DNA of 64,000 nucleotides from Desulfobacteraceae bacterium. Lineage in GTDB: Bacteria > Desulfobacterota > Desulfobacteria > Desulfobacterales > Desulfosalsimonadaceae. Below the pieces are notes generated by a model. The model was not told the DNA's origin. It worked only from the letters and a program-made list of their open reading frames with translations, and did not search any database. Below are positions 7,869 through 16,164 of this stretch, piece after piece. A program made the position numbers and the translations under genes. Every line of letters begins with the position of its first letter. The first letter of the stretch is position 1. Location of the stretch: contig JAABSH010000004.1 of the NCBI GenBank assembly GCA_011390465.1, positions 1 through 64,000 of the forward strand, read 5' to 3'.

Positions 7869-8948
7869 TCAGTATGAAATCGAAAAATTGATGCTGCCGA
7901 ATTTTTGGGCCTTGTTCTGGGTTTCAAATTCTTTGGATCGGAACACATAGGCAAGGCTGAGCTGGGCCTGGCCCATGCTGAAGTTGATGCCGGTCATGAA
8001 ATCCCCCACCACCGGCTTTTTGTCGACACTGTGACTGTCCGTAAAGGTATTGCCGTCCAGAAAAATATTGTGCATCACGGCCCGGCCTTCTGCGGAAAAG
8101 AACATTTGAACGCCGATTTTATTTTTGTCCCCCCGAAGATCGGCAGCATCAATGGCGCCGTTAAAGGAACTGACCGTGCGGATGGGAAACACCCCGAAAT
8201 CCGCGGGCAGGTTCCAGCCCAGACGGTAGCCGAGCCCCAGGTTGTAGTAGATCAGCGCATTGCCCAGTCCCGCGCCGGAGCTCAGAATCAAATCGTGGCC
8301 GAATCCGGACCGGGCCTTGTTTTGGATCATTTTTTTTTTGTATTCATACACCAGTTCCAGCACGGCTTCGTTATTGAGCTGGTTGTCCCATCCTTTAGGC
8401 TCGATGTCATCAAAAACCTGATGCACCGCCTTCTGGCATTCCTCCGCATAGGAGCTGGGACCCACCAGCCCCAGGGAGACCTCCACGGTATTCATTTCCC
8501 GTTCCTTACGGCTGTGAAAGCCTACGGAAAGATAGGAAATGCCGGCATAGGGGCGGTCATCTTCGAGCAAATCTTCTTCTTCAATATTTTCAGGCGTGTA
8601 AATGTTCTGGCCAAAGGCAAAGGTGACATTTTTTTTCCGGTCCGGCTGTTTTTCAAAGGGAATGCGTTTGAGCAGGGGATAGAGCCATTTGTGAGGCCAG
8701 ACATCGTCAGGATACTGGTCCTGGATGGCGGAATTCCAGGTCAGTTTGAGCCCGCTGCTGTATCCCCCGTCTTCTCCGGCAAAATAATCATTTTCCAGAT
8801 ACAGGCTGAAGGTCTGGGGATTTTTGCTTCCGGCATCTAATTTTTCCGCTGCACTGGCCGGCACCAATACCAGAAGGAAAAAAATGAATAGGCAGGAAAT
8901 GCGTAAACAGTGTCTGCTTTGATTAAAAGGCGCATTAGAAAAGATCAT
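7869..8948 (-). CDS. lpxR: LpxR-family outer-membrane lipid A 3'-O-deacylase
   Basis: LpxR removes the 3'-acyloxyacyl chain from lipid A at the outer membrane. The protein has a signal peptide (about residues 1-34) and the full family pattern: LENDYF (N53, D54), YSSGL, GQNIYTPE, DRPYAG, VGPSSYAEECQKAVH and GWDNQLNNE. The residues matching the known Salmonella active site, Asn-Asp and Gln-x3-His (Q172, H176), are present; the conserved Thr of YTSG is Ser here. The C-terminus ends in alternating residues SINFSISY, as expected of a beta-barrel. Its ATG overlaps the stop of the upstream permease gene (ATGA), so the pair is translationally coupled. Confidence 0.88.
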   Translation of the reverse strand: MIFSNAPFNQSRHCLRISCLFIFFLLVLVPASAAEKLDAGSKNPQTFSLYLENDYFAGEDGGYSSGLKLTWNSAIQDQYPDDVWPHKWLYPLLKRIPFEKQPDRKKNVTFAFGQNIYTPENIEEEDLLEDDRPYAGISYLSVGFHSRKEREMNTVEVSLGLVGPSSYAEECQKAVHQVFDDIEPKGWDNQLNNEAVLELVYEYKKKMIQNKARSGFGHDLILSSGAGLGNALIYYNLGLGYRLGWNLPADFGVFPIRTVSSFNGAIDAADLRGDKNKIGVQMFFSAEGRAVMHNIFLDGNTFTDSHSVDKKPVVGDFMTGINFSMGQAQLSLAYVFRSKEFETQNKAQKFGSINFSISY

Positions 8949-10054
8949 GACGGTTCCTTGAAAGATTCTGAGTCTGTTTTTGCATCAGCCGCATGAGCAT
9001 GACTGACTTTTTTAGCAAACCAGGTTCTGATGACGGCGTGCACCAGGGTTGCCAGGGGGATGGCGAAAAAAAGTCCCCAGATGCCCCATAATCCCCCGAA
9101 TACCAGAAGGGATACGATAATGGCCACCGGGTGAAGGTTGACCACGCCGGACAGCAGCAGCGGCACCAGGATGTTGCCGTCAATGAGCTGGATAATCGCA
9201 TAGGCGACCACCGCCTTGGTGAATTCCGGGCTGATGCCCCATTGAAAAAAGGCAATCACCACCACCGGAAGGGTCATCACAGTGGCGCCAATATAGGGAA
9301 TCAGGACAGAAAGTCCGATAAACAGGGAAATCAGCATGGCATAATCCATGCGCAGGATGGTAAACGTCACATAACTGCCGGACCACACAATCAGGATTTC
9401 CCAGATTTTTCCCCGGATATAATTGCTGATCTGCTGGTTGACCTCGTTCCATACTTCATTGGCAAGGTCCCGGTTTTCCGGCAAAAAGGATTTAAACCAG
9501 TTTATAATCAGTTCCTTGTCTTTTAAGAAAAACAAGACCAGAAAGGGCACCAGTACGAAATAGACCAGCACGGTGATCAGGTTTTTCACCGAGGCCACGG
9601 AAAAAAACAGCACGGCCTGGCCCATACGGGTCAGTTCGGATTTTAAAAATCCGATCATATTGTTGATCTGGATTTCAGAAATAAATTCCGGGTACCGCTC
9701 CGGCAAAAGGAGCAGCTGTTTCTGGATATTGGTGATCATGGACGGAAGATCGGCAAACAATTGTCCGACTTGCCGGGAAATCAGCGGCAGCAAGCCAACG
9801 AGCAGCAGCAGGGCGCAGAAAATAAACAGCAAAAAAGAGAAGATAACGGCAATTTTTCTGGGAACTTTAATTCGCTGGAGGGTAGCCACCACCCCTTCGA
9901 GAAGGTAGGCAATAATCAGTCCCGCAAAGACAGGGGTAAGCATTTCCCCCAGATAAACAATGATGAGAAATCCGGAAAGCAGCAGGACCCAGAGAATAAT
10001 GATCTGGGGATCGGAAAATCGCTGGTTGAACCAGTTGCGGAACATGTTGATCAT
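8945..10054 (-). CDS. AI-2E/PerM-family integral membrane permease
   Basis: A 369-residue protein with an N-terminal pair of transmembrane helices, a soluble loop (about 75-140) and a cluster of C-terminal helices, the layout of the AI-2E transporter (PerM/TqsA) family. Members export or import small molecules such as autoinducer-2 or sodium/proton antiport substrates; the substrate here cannot be told. The start at MINMF is used; a second ATG lies three codons in. It is the upstream partner of the lpxR gene, overlapping it by four bases. Confidence 0.88.
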   Translation of the reverse strand: MINMFRNWFNQRFSDPQIIILWVLLLSGFLIIVYLGEMLTPVFAGLIIAYLLEGVVATLQRIKVPRKIAVIFSFLLFIFCALLLLVGLLPLISRQVGQLFADLPSMITNIQKQLLLLPERYPEFISEIQINNMIGFLKSELTRMGQAVLFFSVASVKNLITVLVYFVLVPFLVLFFLKDKELIINWFKSFLPENRDLANEVWNEVNQQISNYIRGKIWEILIVWSGSYVTFTILRMDYAMLISLFIGLSVLIPYIGATVMTLPVVVIAFFQWGISPEFTKAVVAYAIIQLIDGNILVPLLLSGVVNLHPVAIIVSLLVFGGLWGIWGLFFAIPLATLVHAVIRTWFAKKVSHAHAADAKTDSESFKEPS

Positions 10055-10108
10055 GGCTGATGCTTTAATTTTCGTTGGAACAACACGCTGTCCATAAAAA
10101 AGAGTCGG

Positions 10109-10957
10109 TTAAATGCGGGTGGAGAGCCAGTTTTCAAGGTCGTTTAATACGTTTTCCCGGTCCGGTTCCGCTTCATTATAAATTTCATGATAAAGCCCGT
10201 CATAAAAACAAAGGGTTTTATCGCTGGTGGTGAGGGCATCGTAAAACTGCCGGGAGGTTTGGGCATGCACCAGCCGGTCGTCTCCTGCCACCTGCATCAG
10301 CACCGGCATCCGGATGCGGCCGGCGTCTCCGCGCGCGGCTGCCATGGCAGAGAGAAATTCCGTAAACCAGCGCGCGGTAATTTTGCGGTGAACCAGGGGG
10401 TCTGTGTTATAGGCGGTCACAACCTTGGGGTCATGACTTAAAAACGAACTGTCCAGTTCATTGTCAAAGGACAGGGCCGGTGTGATCCGGGAAAGGATTT
10501 TTGCCGCCGTGCCTTTTACCAGGGGCACTTTTATGCCCGGATTCAGGCCGGGAGAGGAGGCGATCACCCCATTGGTAAGGTCCGGCCGGGTTTGTGCCAG
10601 CCGCAATACGATCAGGCCGCCCATGCTGTGGCCGAGGAGAAAGCATTTCATGCGGCCCGGCATGCCGGTTTTGGCGATGTGCACCATTTTTTCCAGATCA
10701 TTGAGATACTGGTCAATGGTATCAATGTGTCCCGGTTTGCCGTCGCTTCTGCCGTGGCCCCGGTGATCCAAAGCCCAGACGGAAATGCCGCGGCCGGTCA
10801 ACCGGTCCATGACATGGGCGTACCTGCCGGAATGCTCGCCCAGGCCGTGAGCCAGCACCAGGCGCGCGGTTTCATCTTGCGCTGACTGGCAGCGGTAAAA
10901 AATAGACATCCCGTCCGAGGACTGAAAATGGTTTTCCGCCGCTGTGTGTGAGCTCAT
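10109..10957 (-). CDS. Alpha/beta hydrolase, monoacylglycerol lipase-like (S33 type)
   Basis: A 282-residue serine hydrolase. LVLAHGLGEHSGRY (oxyanion-hole HG), LDHRGHGRSDG and the nucleophile elbow GHSMGG are characteristic of monoacylglycerol lipase/lysophospholipase. The acid (VAGDDRLV) and the histidine (YDGLYHEIYNE) follow in order. No signal peptide is seen, so it is probably cytosolic. It lies 54 bases downstream of the permease start region on the same strand and just after a small DUF4404-like gene. Confidence 0.88.
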   Translation of the reverse strand: MSSHTAAENHFQSSDGMSIFYRCQSAQDETARLVLAHGLGEHSGRYAHVMDRLTGRGISVWALDHRGHGRSDGKPGHIDTIDQYLNDLEKMVHIAKTGMPGRMKCFLLGHSMGGLIVLRLAQTRPDLTNGVIASSPGLNPGIKVPLVKGTAAKILSRITPALSFDNELDSSFLSHDPKVVTAYNTDPLVHRKITARWFTEFLSAMAAARGDAGRIRMPVLMQVAGDDRLVHAQTSRQFYDALTTSDKTLCFYDGLYHEIYNEAEPDRENVLNDLENWLSTRI

Positions 10958-10986
10958 GATGCGTCCCTTTAAGAGAAAGGTTGGAA

Positions 10987-11319
10987 TTAAATGCCGATTT
11001 TTGAAAGAAAGGTGCAGATGGAATTTACCGTATTCACCAGTTTGGGATAGGATGCATGCAGTTCCCGAACCGAGGAGGACAGTCCGTCCAGGGAAATTTT
11101 CATAAGGTCGGGATCAATCGCATCCCGGGTGACCTCATGAGCGGTAATTTTTGTAAATCCTTTGATGCTTTCCGCCGCCTGCTTTTCGGTTTTACTGAGT
11201 TCATTGATTTCACTGTTTAATTCATGAAGCAGGGAAAAGTATTCTTCTTTTTTGTCTTCCGGAATATTGGGGGATTGTTTGACTTTGGATTCCAGTTTTT
11301 CAAGGGTATGTTTCAGCAT
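10987..11319 (-). CDS. Small DUF4404-like coiled-coil protein
   Basis: A 110-residue charged helical protein starting MLKHTLEKLESK. A longer version from a TTG at 11331 would add four residues; the ATG is preferred, although neither has a clear ribosome site. The N-terminal two thirds are heptad-like (LHELNSEINELSKTEKQAA), followed by SLDGLSSSVRELHASYPKLVNTVNSI, resembling the DUF4404 family of unknown function. It is followed after 29 bases by the hydrolase gene. Confidence 0.65.
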   Translation of the reverse strand: MLKHTLEKLESKVKQSPNIPEDKKEEYFSLLHELNSEINELSKTEKQAAESIKGFTKITAHEVTRDAIDPDLMKISLDGLSSSVRELHASYPKLVNTVNSICTFLSKIGI

Positions 11320-11408
11320 AATACACCGCAATTCAAGTTGGTTTTATTGGGGGTTGTCGGAAAAAGAGATTAAAATTTCTTTATCAGACAATTGTTGAAA
11401 GATCAATT

Positions 11409-11450
11409 AAATATCGGGTAAATATCGGGTAAATATCGGGCAAATAGCGG
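11409..11450. repeat. 11-bp tandem repeat (AAATATCGGGT x3 plus a partial copy)
   Basis: Copies are 11409-11419, 11420-11430, 11431-11441 (last base C) and a partial AAATAGCGG at 11442-11450. The period is about one helical turn, so a protein binding each unit would sit on one face of the DNA. It lies 90 bases upstream of the DUF4404-like gene and just after the TetR gene. Confidence 0.8.
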
Positions 11451-11479
11451 ATGAAGAGGCCATAATAGAACCATGGGGG

Positions 11480-12058
11480 TTATTTTTGCATGAAAATATT
11501 GAGACTGCCGACAAATTCATCCGGGGTAATGGTTTCCAGTGCCAGAAGGGACTGAATCAAAAATCCGTCCAGGGCCGCAATAATCAGTGATGAAAGCCCC
11601 CGGGGGGGCGTCATGGCCGGATCAAGCAGGGTAAATCCGTCGATGATCATCTGCTGCCATTGCTGATAGGTTTTTTTGAATCGGTTTTTCAGATCATTAT
11701 TGCCGTTTAACGCCTGCTGAACCAGATACAAATGAAGGCGGCCCCGGGTGTCGTCTCTCAGAATGCGTTCGTAAAGAATTTTGAGAAGATCCGCCCAGGT
11801 GGCGTTTCCTTTGTTTTCTTCAATAATGGCAAACAGATTTTCGGATAACTGATTAATGTGGGCATCGGTGATATCAAAGATTAACTCATTTTTTGATGCA
11901 TAGTAGTAATAGAGGCTGCCTTTGCTGATGCCGGCTTCTTCGGCAATATCCGCAAGGGATGTTTTTTCAATGCCTTTCTGGATAATCCGGCGGGTGCCGG
12001 CGTCGATAATCTGCTGCTTTTTAAAGGCCTGTTTTTTAAGTTTTTTTTCTTGTTTCAT
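11480..12058 (-). CDS. TetR-family transcriptional regulator
   Basis: 192 residues. The N-terminal helix-turn-helix is clear (SLADIAEEAGISKGSLYYYYASKNEL), and the C-terminal part is a helical ligand and dimerisation domain (LLDPAM...LALETITPDEF). It lies downstream of the AOR 2 gene on the same strand but beyond a strong terminator, so it is transcribed on its own. A likely target is the neighbouring alcohol/aldehyde oxidation operon, by position only. Confidence 0.9.
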   Translation of the reverse strand: MKQEKKLKKQAFKKQQIIDAGTRRIIQKGIEKTSLADIAEEAGISKGSLYYYYASKNELIFDITDAHINQLSENLFAIIEENKGNATWADLLKILYERILRDDTRGRLHLYLVQQALNGNNDLKNRFKKTYQQWQQMIIDGFTLLDPAMTPPRGLSSLIIAALDGFLIQSLLALETITPDEFVGSLNIFMQK

Positions 12059-12158
12059 GTTTTTATGGTGTTATTTTTTGCCTGGTTATGCTTTTCGCTT
12101 CATCCTGTTTTTTCAAAAATTGAACTTGGGGGAACTGGATAACCAAATCGCCAAAAAA

Positions 12159-12198
12159 AAAGCCACGTCCTATGTCCTATCTTTGACGACGCGGCTTT
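12159..12198 (-). terminator. Intrinsic terminator after AOR 2 operon
   Basis: AAAGCCACGTC (12159-12169) pairs with GACGCGGCTTT (12188-12198), ten of eleven positions plus one wobble. On the minus strand the stem is followed by a run of nine T, 22 bases after the AOR 2 stop. Confidence 0.85.
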
Positions 12199-12220
12199 AT
12201 TTTCATGTTAAGGCGTTTCA

Positions 12221-14125
12221 TCACCCATGGAGCAGTGCGGCAAGTTCCGGTAAACCAACGGATTCAAGTACCTGGCGGGTTGGAAGCCCCCGGACGTCAA
12301 AATCTCTTAAAGCATAAAATTCCGAAAGCATTTTATCCATATCCGGCTGGCTGCCCTGGGTGGGGCCTTCATCCAGTACTGTCATCAGGCGTTTGGGCAG
12401 TCGGTCATCTTGTGCCCGGGCACCGAAAAGATTGGTCATGCCCCGCTTGAGATACCAGATGCGCCGGCCGATGGATAAAATTTCATCCAGGCTGTAATCA
12501 AATCCAGTGACAAAATTGACCATATTAATGGCCTGGGTGGCATTGAGCGGCATGCCGCCGAGATTGCAGAAAATGGCGCAGTTGGAAAAAAACATGCCAT
12601 AATCCTGGGCCACGACATTCAGCTGGGCCCGTTCATCACTGCCTTCGGGAAGATCCGCGGACAGTTCCGGAATTTCCGGAATATAGATCATGCCGCCTTC
12701 GGCTTCAAAGGTAAGGCTGGCTTCATGACAGGCCCCGCGCGGTGAAATGGCATAAGCCAGACCGTAGCCGTGGGCGCTTCGGGGGTCATGCATGGGCGCT
12801 TCAAGCCCCTTGACGGTTGTCAGAAAATCCGCTGCATTGCCGCCGATTTTTTCTGCCGCTTTCTGGCTGCCAAGTCCCAGAATCGCGCCAAAGCCTTCCT
12901 GTTTTGCAATTTTTTCCACCATCTGGACAATGGCTTCAGCGTTTCCCCAGGTCAGGGCTATCCCTTCGGTATCTTTTTCAGAAATCAGACCGTTTTCAAA
13001 GCATTCAATGGCAAAAGCAATGGTGGAACCGCAGGTAATGGTGTCCATGCCGCAGCGGTTGCAGATTTCATTGGCCTTGGCAATGGATTCAATACTGGAA
13101 TTCAAACACATGGTGCCGAAAGTGGCAATGGTCTCATATTCCGGCCCGGGTCCTTTTTCCATTTTAAAAGGCCCGTCTTTGACTTCCGCGTTTTTTTTAC
13201 ATGCCACGCTGCATCCGTAGCAGGTTTTGTGGCCGGCAAAAATTTTTTCTTCAATCTCCGCCGGGCCGATGTCATCAATGTCATCCCATTCGGTTTGCTG
13301 CCAGTTTTTGATGGGAATGTCGCCGCTGATGATGCCCACATCCATGTGGGTGGCGGTACCGGCCGCGTGGATGGCACTGATGCCGATGCTTTCTTCATAC
13401 ACTTCCTTAAGTTCCGCCCGCAGGGCGTCCAGTTTTTCCGGGCAGGCCACGTTAATTTTGCCGGTGCCGGAAACAAAAATTGCTTTCAGGTTTTTAGATC
13501 CCCATACCGCGCCTAATCCGGTGCGGCCGGCAGCATGGCCTTTGTTGTTGATCAAAGACGCAAAGCGGATGCCGTTTTCCCCGGCCGGCCCAATGGCCAG
13601 CACCTGTCCGGCTTTTTGGGTTTCCGGTTTCAGGTCGGCTTTTAACCGGTCGGTTACGGTATACACATCCATGCCCCAGTATGGGGCTGCGCTTCTGATT
13701 TCAACCGTATCATTGTTAATAAACAGGTAGGAAGGGGCCGCAGCTTTGCCGGTGATGACAATGCCGTCATAACCGGCAAATTTCAAATATGCCCCGAAAA
13801 AACCGCCCACATTGCTGTCGCCCCAGTATCCGGTCAACGGAGACTTGGCGCAGACCGTCCACCTGGCCACCCCGTTCATTTTCAGCCCGGTCAACGGGCC
13901 GGTCATCACAATAAACGGATTTTCAGCAGATAACGGGTCAAACTGCGGGTTGTTTTTTATCAGATCCAGATAAATCCGGGTGCCAAACCCCATTCCGCCG
14001 ATATGCTTTCTGGCAAAATCCATATCCAGCGGTTTTTTTTCAATCTGGCCGGAAGTTAAGTCAACATAGAGGATTTGTCCGGCATAGCCTCCTTTGGCAT
14101 AACCGCCCCCAGCATATTCGCTCAT
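12221..14125 (-). CDS. Aldehyde ferredoxin oxidoreductase (AOR 2)
   Basis: 634 residues, the second AOR of the window and only distantly similar to the first. N-terminal pterin/tungsten domain: GGMGFGTRIYLDL, MTGPLTGLKMNGVARW and AAGRTGLGAVWGSKNLKAI. The cluster motif is canonical, C302-x2-C305-x3-C309 (TCYGCSVACKK), with a later cysteine in the SNCAIFCN region. DPRSAHGYGLAYAISPRGACH is the typical substrate-channel segment. It is the last gene of an operon with an Fe-alcohol dehydrogenase and an SCP2-like protein, so it probably oxidises the aldehyde made by that dehydrogenase to an acid, passing electrons to ferredoxin. AGGAGG stands eight bases before the ATG. Confidence 0.95.
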   Translation of the reverse strand: MSEYAGGGYAKGGYAGQILYVDLTSGQIEKKPLDMDFARKHIGGMGFGTRIYLDLIKNNPQFDPLSAENPFIVMTGPLTGLKMNGVARWTVCAKSPLTGYWGDSNVGGFFGAYLKFAGYDGIVITGKAAAPSYLFINNDTVEIRSAAPYWGMDVYTVTDRLKADLKPETQKAGQVLAIGPAGENGIRFASLINNKGHAAGRTGLGAVWGSKNLKAIFVSGTGKINVACPEKLDALRAELKEVYEESIGISAIHAAGTATHMDVGIISGDIPIKNWQQTEWDDIDDIGPAEIEEKIFAGHKTCYGCSVACKKNAEVKDGPFKMEKGPGPEYETIATFGTMCLNSSIESIAKANEICNRCGMDTITCGSTIAFAIECFENGLISEKDTEGIALTWGNAEAIVQMVEKIAKQEGFGAILGLGSQKAAEKIGGNAADFLTTVKGLEAPMHDPRSAHGYGLAYAISPRGACHEASLTFEAEGGMIYIPEIPELSADLPEGSDERAQLNVVAQDYGMFFSNCAIFCNLGGMPLNATQAINMVNFVTGFDYSLDEILSIGRRIWYLKRGMTNLFGARAQDDRLPKRLMTVLDEGPTQGSQPDMDKMLSEFYALRDFDVRGLPTRQVLESVGLPELAALLHG

Positions 14126-14236
14126 AGGTGTTTCCTCCTGATTGGGTTACCGTTTTGCATAAAATCTGCTGATCTTGCGATAAGTGCCGTGTTTCTTCCC
14201 CAATGCCCGGTTTTTAATCACAGAATCCGGGTATTA

Positions 14237-14674
14237 TCATCCTGCCGGCGGGGTATAGGATTTTGTAATGTTATACTGGCCGTATCCGTTTGCTTCGAGG
14301 TACTGAGGATACATGGCGTATGAGGGCTTGATGGCCGGCAGCAGTTTCAAAACTTTGGGAATCGGGCCTTTTGCCACCATTTCTTTGCGGGTGAGGGCTT
14401 TTGTCAGGTTTACCATGCCGAACCAGAACCGGTGAGCAACATCTGCGGACATGCTCATTTCAACAATGGCCTTGGTTTCCGTGTCATGGGCCCGGGTCTC
14501 CGCCTTGTCGCCGGAGCAGTCCACCACCACCACCAGATCCGGATCCGTGTAAATAAACCGGATAATCATTTTTGATTTTAACAGCTTGTCCGCAATAACC
14601 GGTGTTTCGCCGATCAGGTTGAAAAATCCCACAATAACCGTTTCAAATTCTTCCGCGCTTTTAAACATACCCAT
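14237..14674 (-). CDS. SCP2-like lipid-binding protein
   Basis: 145 residues. The central stretch DLVVVVDCSGDKAETR, then MSADVAHRFWFGMVNLTKALTRKEMVAKG and KLLPAIKPSYAMYPQYLEA, follows the sterol-carrier-protein-2 layout (beta sheet, then a helix-forming hydrophobic cavity). Such proteins bind fatty acyl or sterol-like molecules. It sits 18 bases after the Fe-alcohol dehydrogenase and 111 bases before AOR 2, and SCP2 domains are also fused to two enzymes 4-9 kb away. Inference: it presents a hydrophobic substrate to these enzymes. AAGGAG precedes the start. Confidence 0.75.
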   Translation of the reverse strand: MGMFKSAEEFETVIVGFFNLIGETPVIADKLLKSKMIIRFIYTDPDLVVVVDCSGDKAETRAHDTETKAIVEMSMSADVAHRFWFGMVNLTKALTRKEMVAKGPIPKVLKLLPAIKPSYAMYPQYLEANGYGQYNITKSYTPPAG

Positions 14675-14692
14675 GGTTTTTCTCCTTTTTAA

Positions 14693-15868
14693 TTAATAGG
14701 CATTTTTGATATAAGGTAACAATTCACATTCATCCATCTCCCGGGGATTGTAAAAGGAAGAGCCGTCATTTAAAGCGCCTTCGGCAATGGCTTCCAGGCC
14801 GTCTTCAGGGACTCCCACATCCCGGAGCCGGATGGGCAGGGCATCTAAGGCATTTAATTGCGCCGTAAGGCCGCGGACGGCGGCAATGGCGCTTCGGGCC
14901 GCGTCTTCAGTGGACAGGCCGGTGGTGTCTTCTCCCATAAACCGGGCCAGACGCGCCAGTTTTTCCGTGATTTCCTCAAAATTGTATTCCATGCCAAAGG
15001 GCAGGAATATGGCGTTTGCAACGCCGTGGGGCACGCGATAGAGGGCGCCGGTGGCATGGGCCATGCTGTGAATGCAACCGACCATGGAATGGGTGAAGGC
15101 AATACCGGCCATGGTGGAGGCAATCTGCATGCCGCCGCGGGCTTCCACATCGTCACCGTTTCGGGTGGCGGTTACAAGGTGCTTAAAAATGAGTTCAATC
15201 GCCCCGGTGGCAAATGCGTCGGAAATGGGAGATGCATCAATGTCCACATACGCTTCAATGGCATGGGTGAGAGCGTCCATGCCGGTGGCGGCGGTCATTT
15301 TTGGCGGAAGGGACAGGGTCATTTGGGGATCCAGCACTGCCAGGGTGGGCAGCAGGAATTTGTCCGGAAATGCCAGTTTTTCTTTATTTTCTTCATCATA
15401 AATCACCGCGATCATGGTGACTTCACTGCCGGTGCCGGCGGTGGTGGGAATAACCACATGGGGTTTCAGGGGGCGGGTCAGGGTCTGGGCGCCGGAATAA
15501 TCCTCCACCAGATCCCCGCCTTCGGAGAATAAAATATTGGCTGCTTTGGCCGTGTCAATCACGCTGCCGCCGCCAATGGAAACAATGCCTTCCGCACCGG
15601 AAGCCTTGATCTGATCCGCGCAGAACTGAACATCTTTCAGCCGGGCGTCCTGGGCCACATCCAGATAGGTTCCGGTGACTTCAACACCTGCTTCCGCCAG
15701 TCCGTCCGCCACTTTCTGGACAAGGCCCAGATCATGGATGACATGATCGGAGACAATAAAATATTTTTTGATGCCGATAATATCCAGCTCAGGCTTTAAA
15801 TCCGTGGCAACACCGTCTTCATAAACCACCTTGGTGGGATTATAAAATTCAAAAAATTCAGGCAGCAT
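14693..15868 (-). CDS. Iron-containing (group III) alcohol dehydrogenase
   Basis: 391 residues of the Fe-ADH family, oxidising a primary alcohol with NAD(P)+. The nucleotide motif GGGSVIDTAKA and TTAGTGSEVTMIAVI are standard. Metal ligands appear as Asp/His in GMDALTHAIEAY and the two histidines in HSMAHATGALYRVPHG. It is the first gene of a three-gene operon with an SCP2-like protein and AOR 2, giving a chemically coherent alcohol to aldehyde to acid route. AAGGAG lies eight bases before the ATG. Physiological alcohol unknown. Confidence 0.94.
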   Translation of the reverse strand: MLPEFFEFYNPTKVVYEDGVATDLKPELDIIGIKKYFIVSDHVIHDLGLVQKVADGLAEAGVEVTGTYLDVAQDARLKDVQFCADQIKASGAEGIVSIGGGSVIDTAKAANILFSEGGDLVEDYSGAQTLTRPLKPHVVIPTTAGTGSEVTMIAVIYDEENKEKLAFPDKFLLPTLAVLDPQMTLSLPPKMTAATGMDALTHAIEAYVDIDASPISDAFATGAIELIFKHLVTATRNGDDVEARGGMQIASTMAGIAFTHSMVGCIHSMAHATGALYRVPHGVANAIFLPFGMEYNFEEITEKLARLARFMGEDTTGLSTEDAARSAIAAVRGLTAQLNALDALPIRLRDVGVPEDGLEAIAEGALNDGSSFYNPREMDECELLPYIKNAY

Positions 15869-15960
15869 GGGAAACTCCTTCTTGCGGGTTAAAAATTAAG
15901 TCGGCCAACCAGTTTAGTTTTTGATTAACACAGCATCTTAATTTCGTCAATTAAATTATT

Positions 15961-16000
15961 AACATAAAATTAATCAGTTATAGCTATTTAATTTTATGTT
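15961..16000. promoter_or_regulatory. Perfect 13-bp inverted repeat upstream of the alcohol-oxidation operon
   Basis: AACATAAAATTAA (15961-15973) and TTAATTTTATGTT (15988-16000) are exact reverse complements separated by 14 bases. It lies 93 bases before the Fe-ADH start and 165 bases before the divergent barrel gene, in a 296-base AT-rich gap, and so could serve both directions. It has no T-run and is not placed as a terminator. Candidate binding site for the nearby TetR or another regulator. Confidence 0.6.
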
Positions 16001-16164
16001 GAATTTTATTCGACTGAGTTATAAATCCAATAAACATGGTTTTTTACTACGATTTATGTTTGTAAGGCCATTAAAAGCTTGAAAAAACCATCCGTCTCCG
16101 ATAAAAAATCAACCTGTATATTTGATGCTTTGGCAATATTAAAATTATCAAAAAGGAGTCTGTC

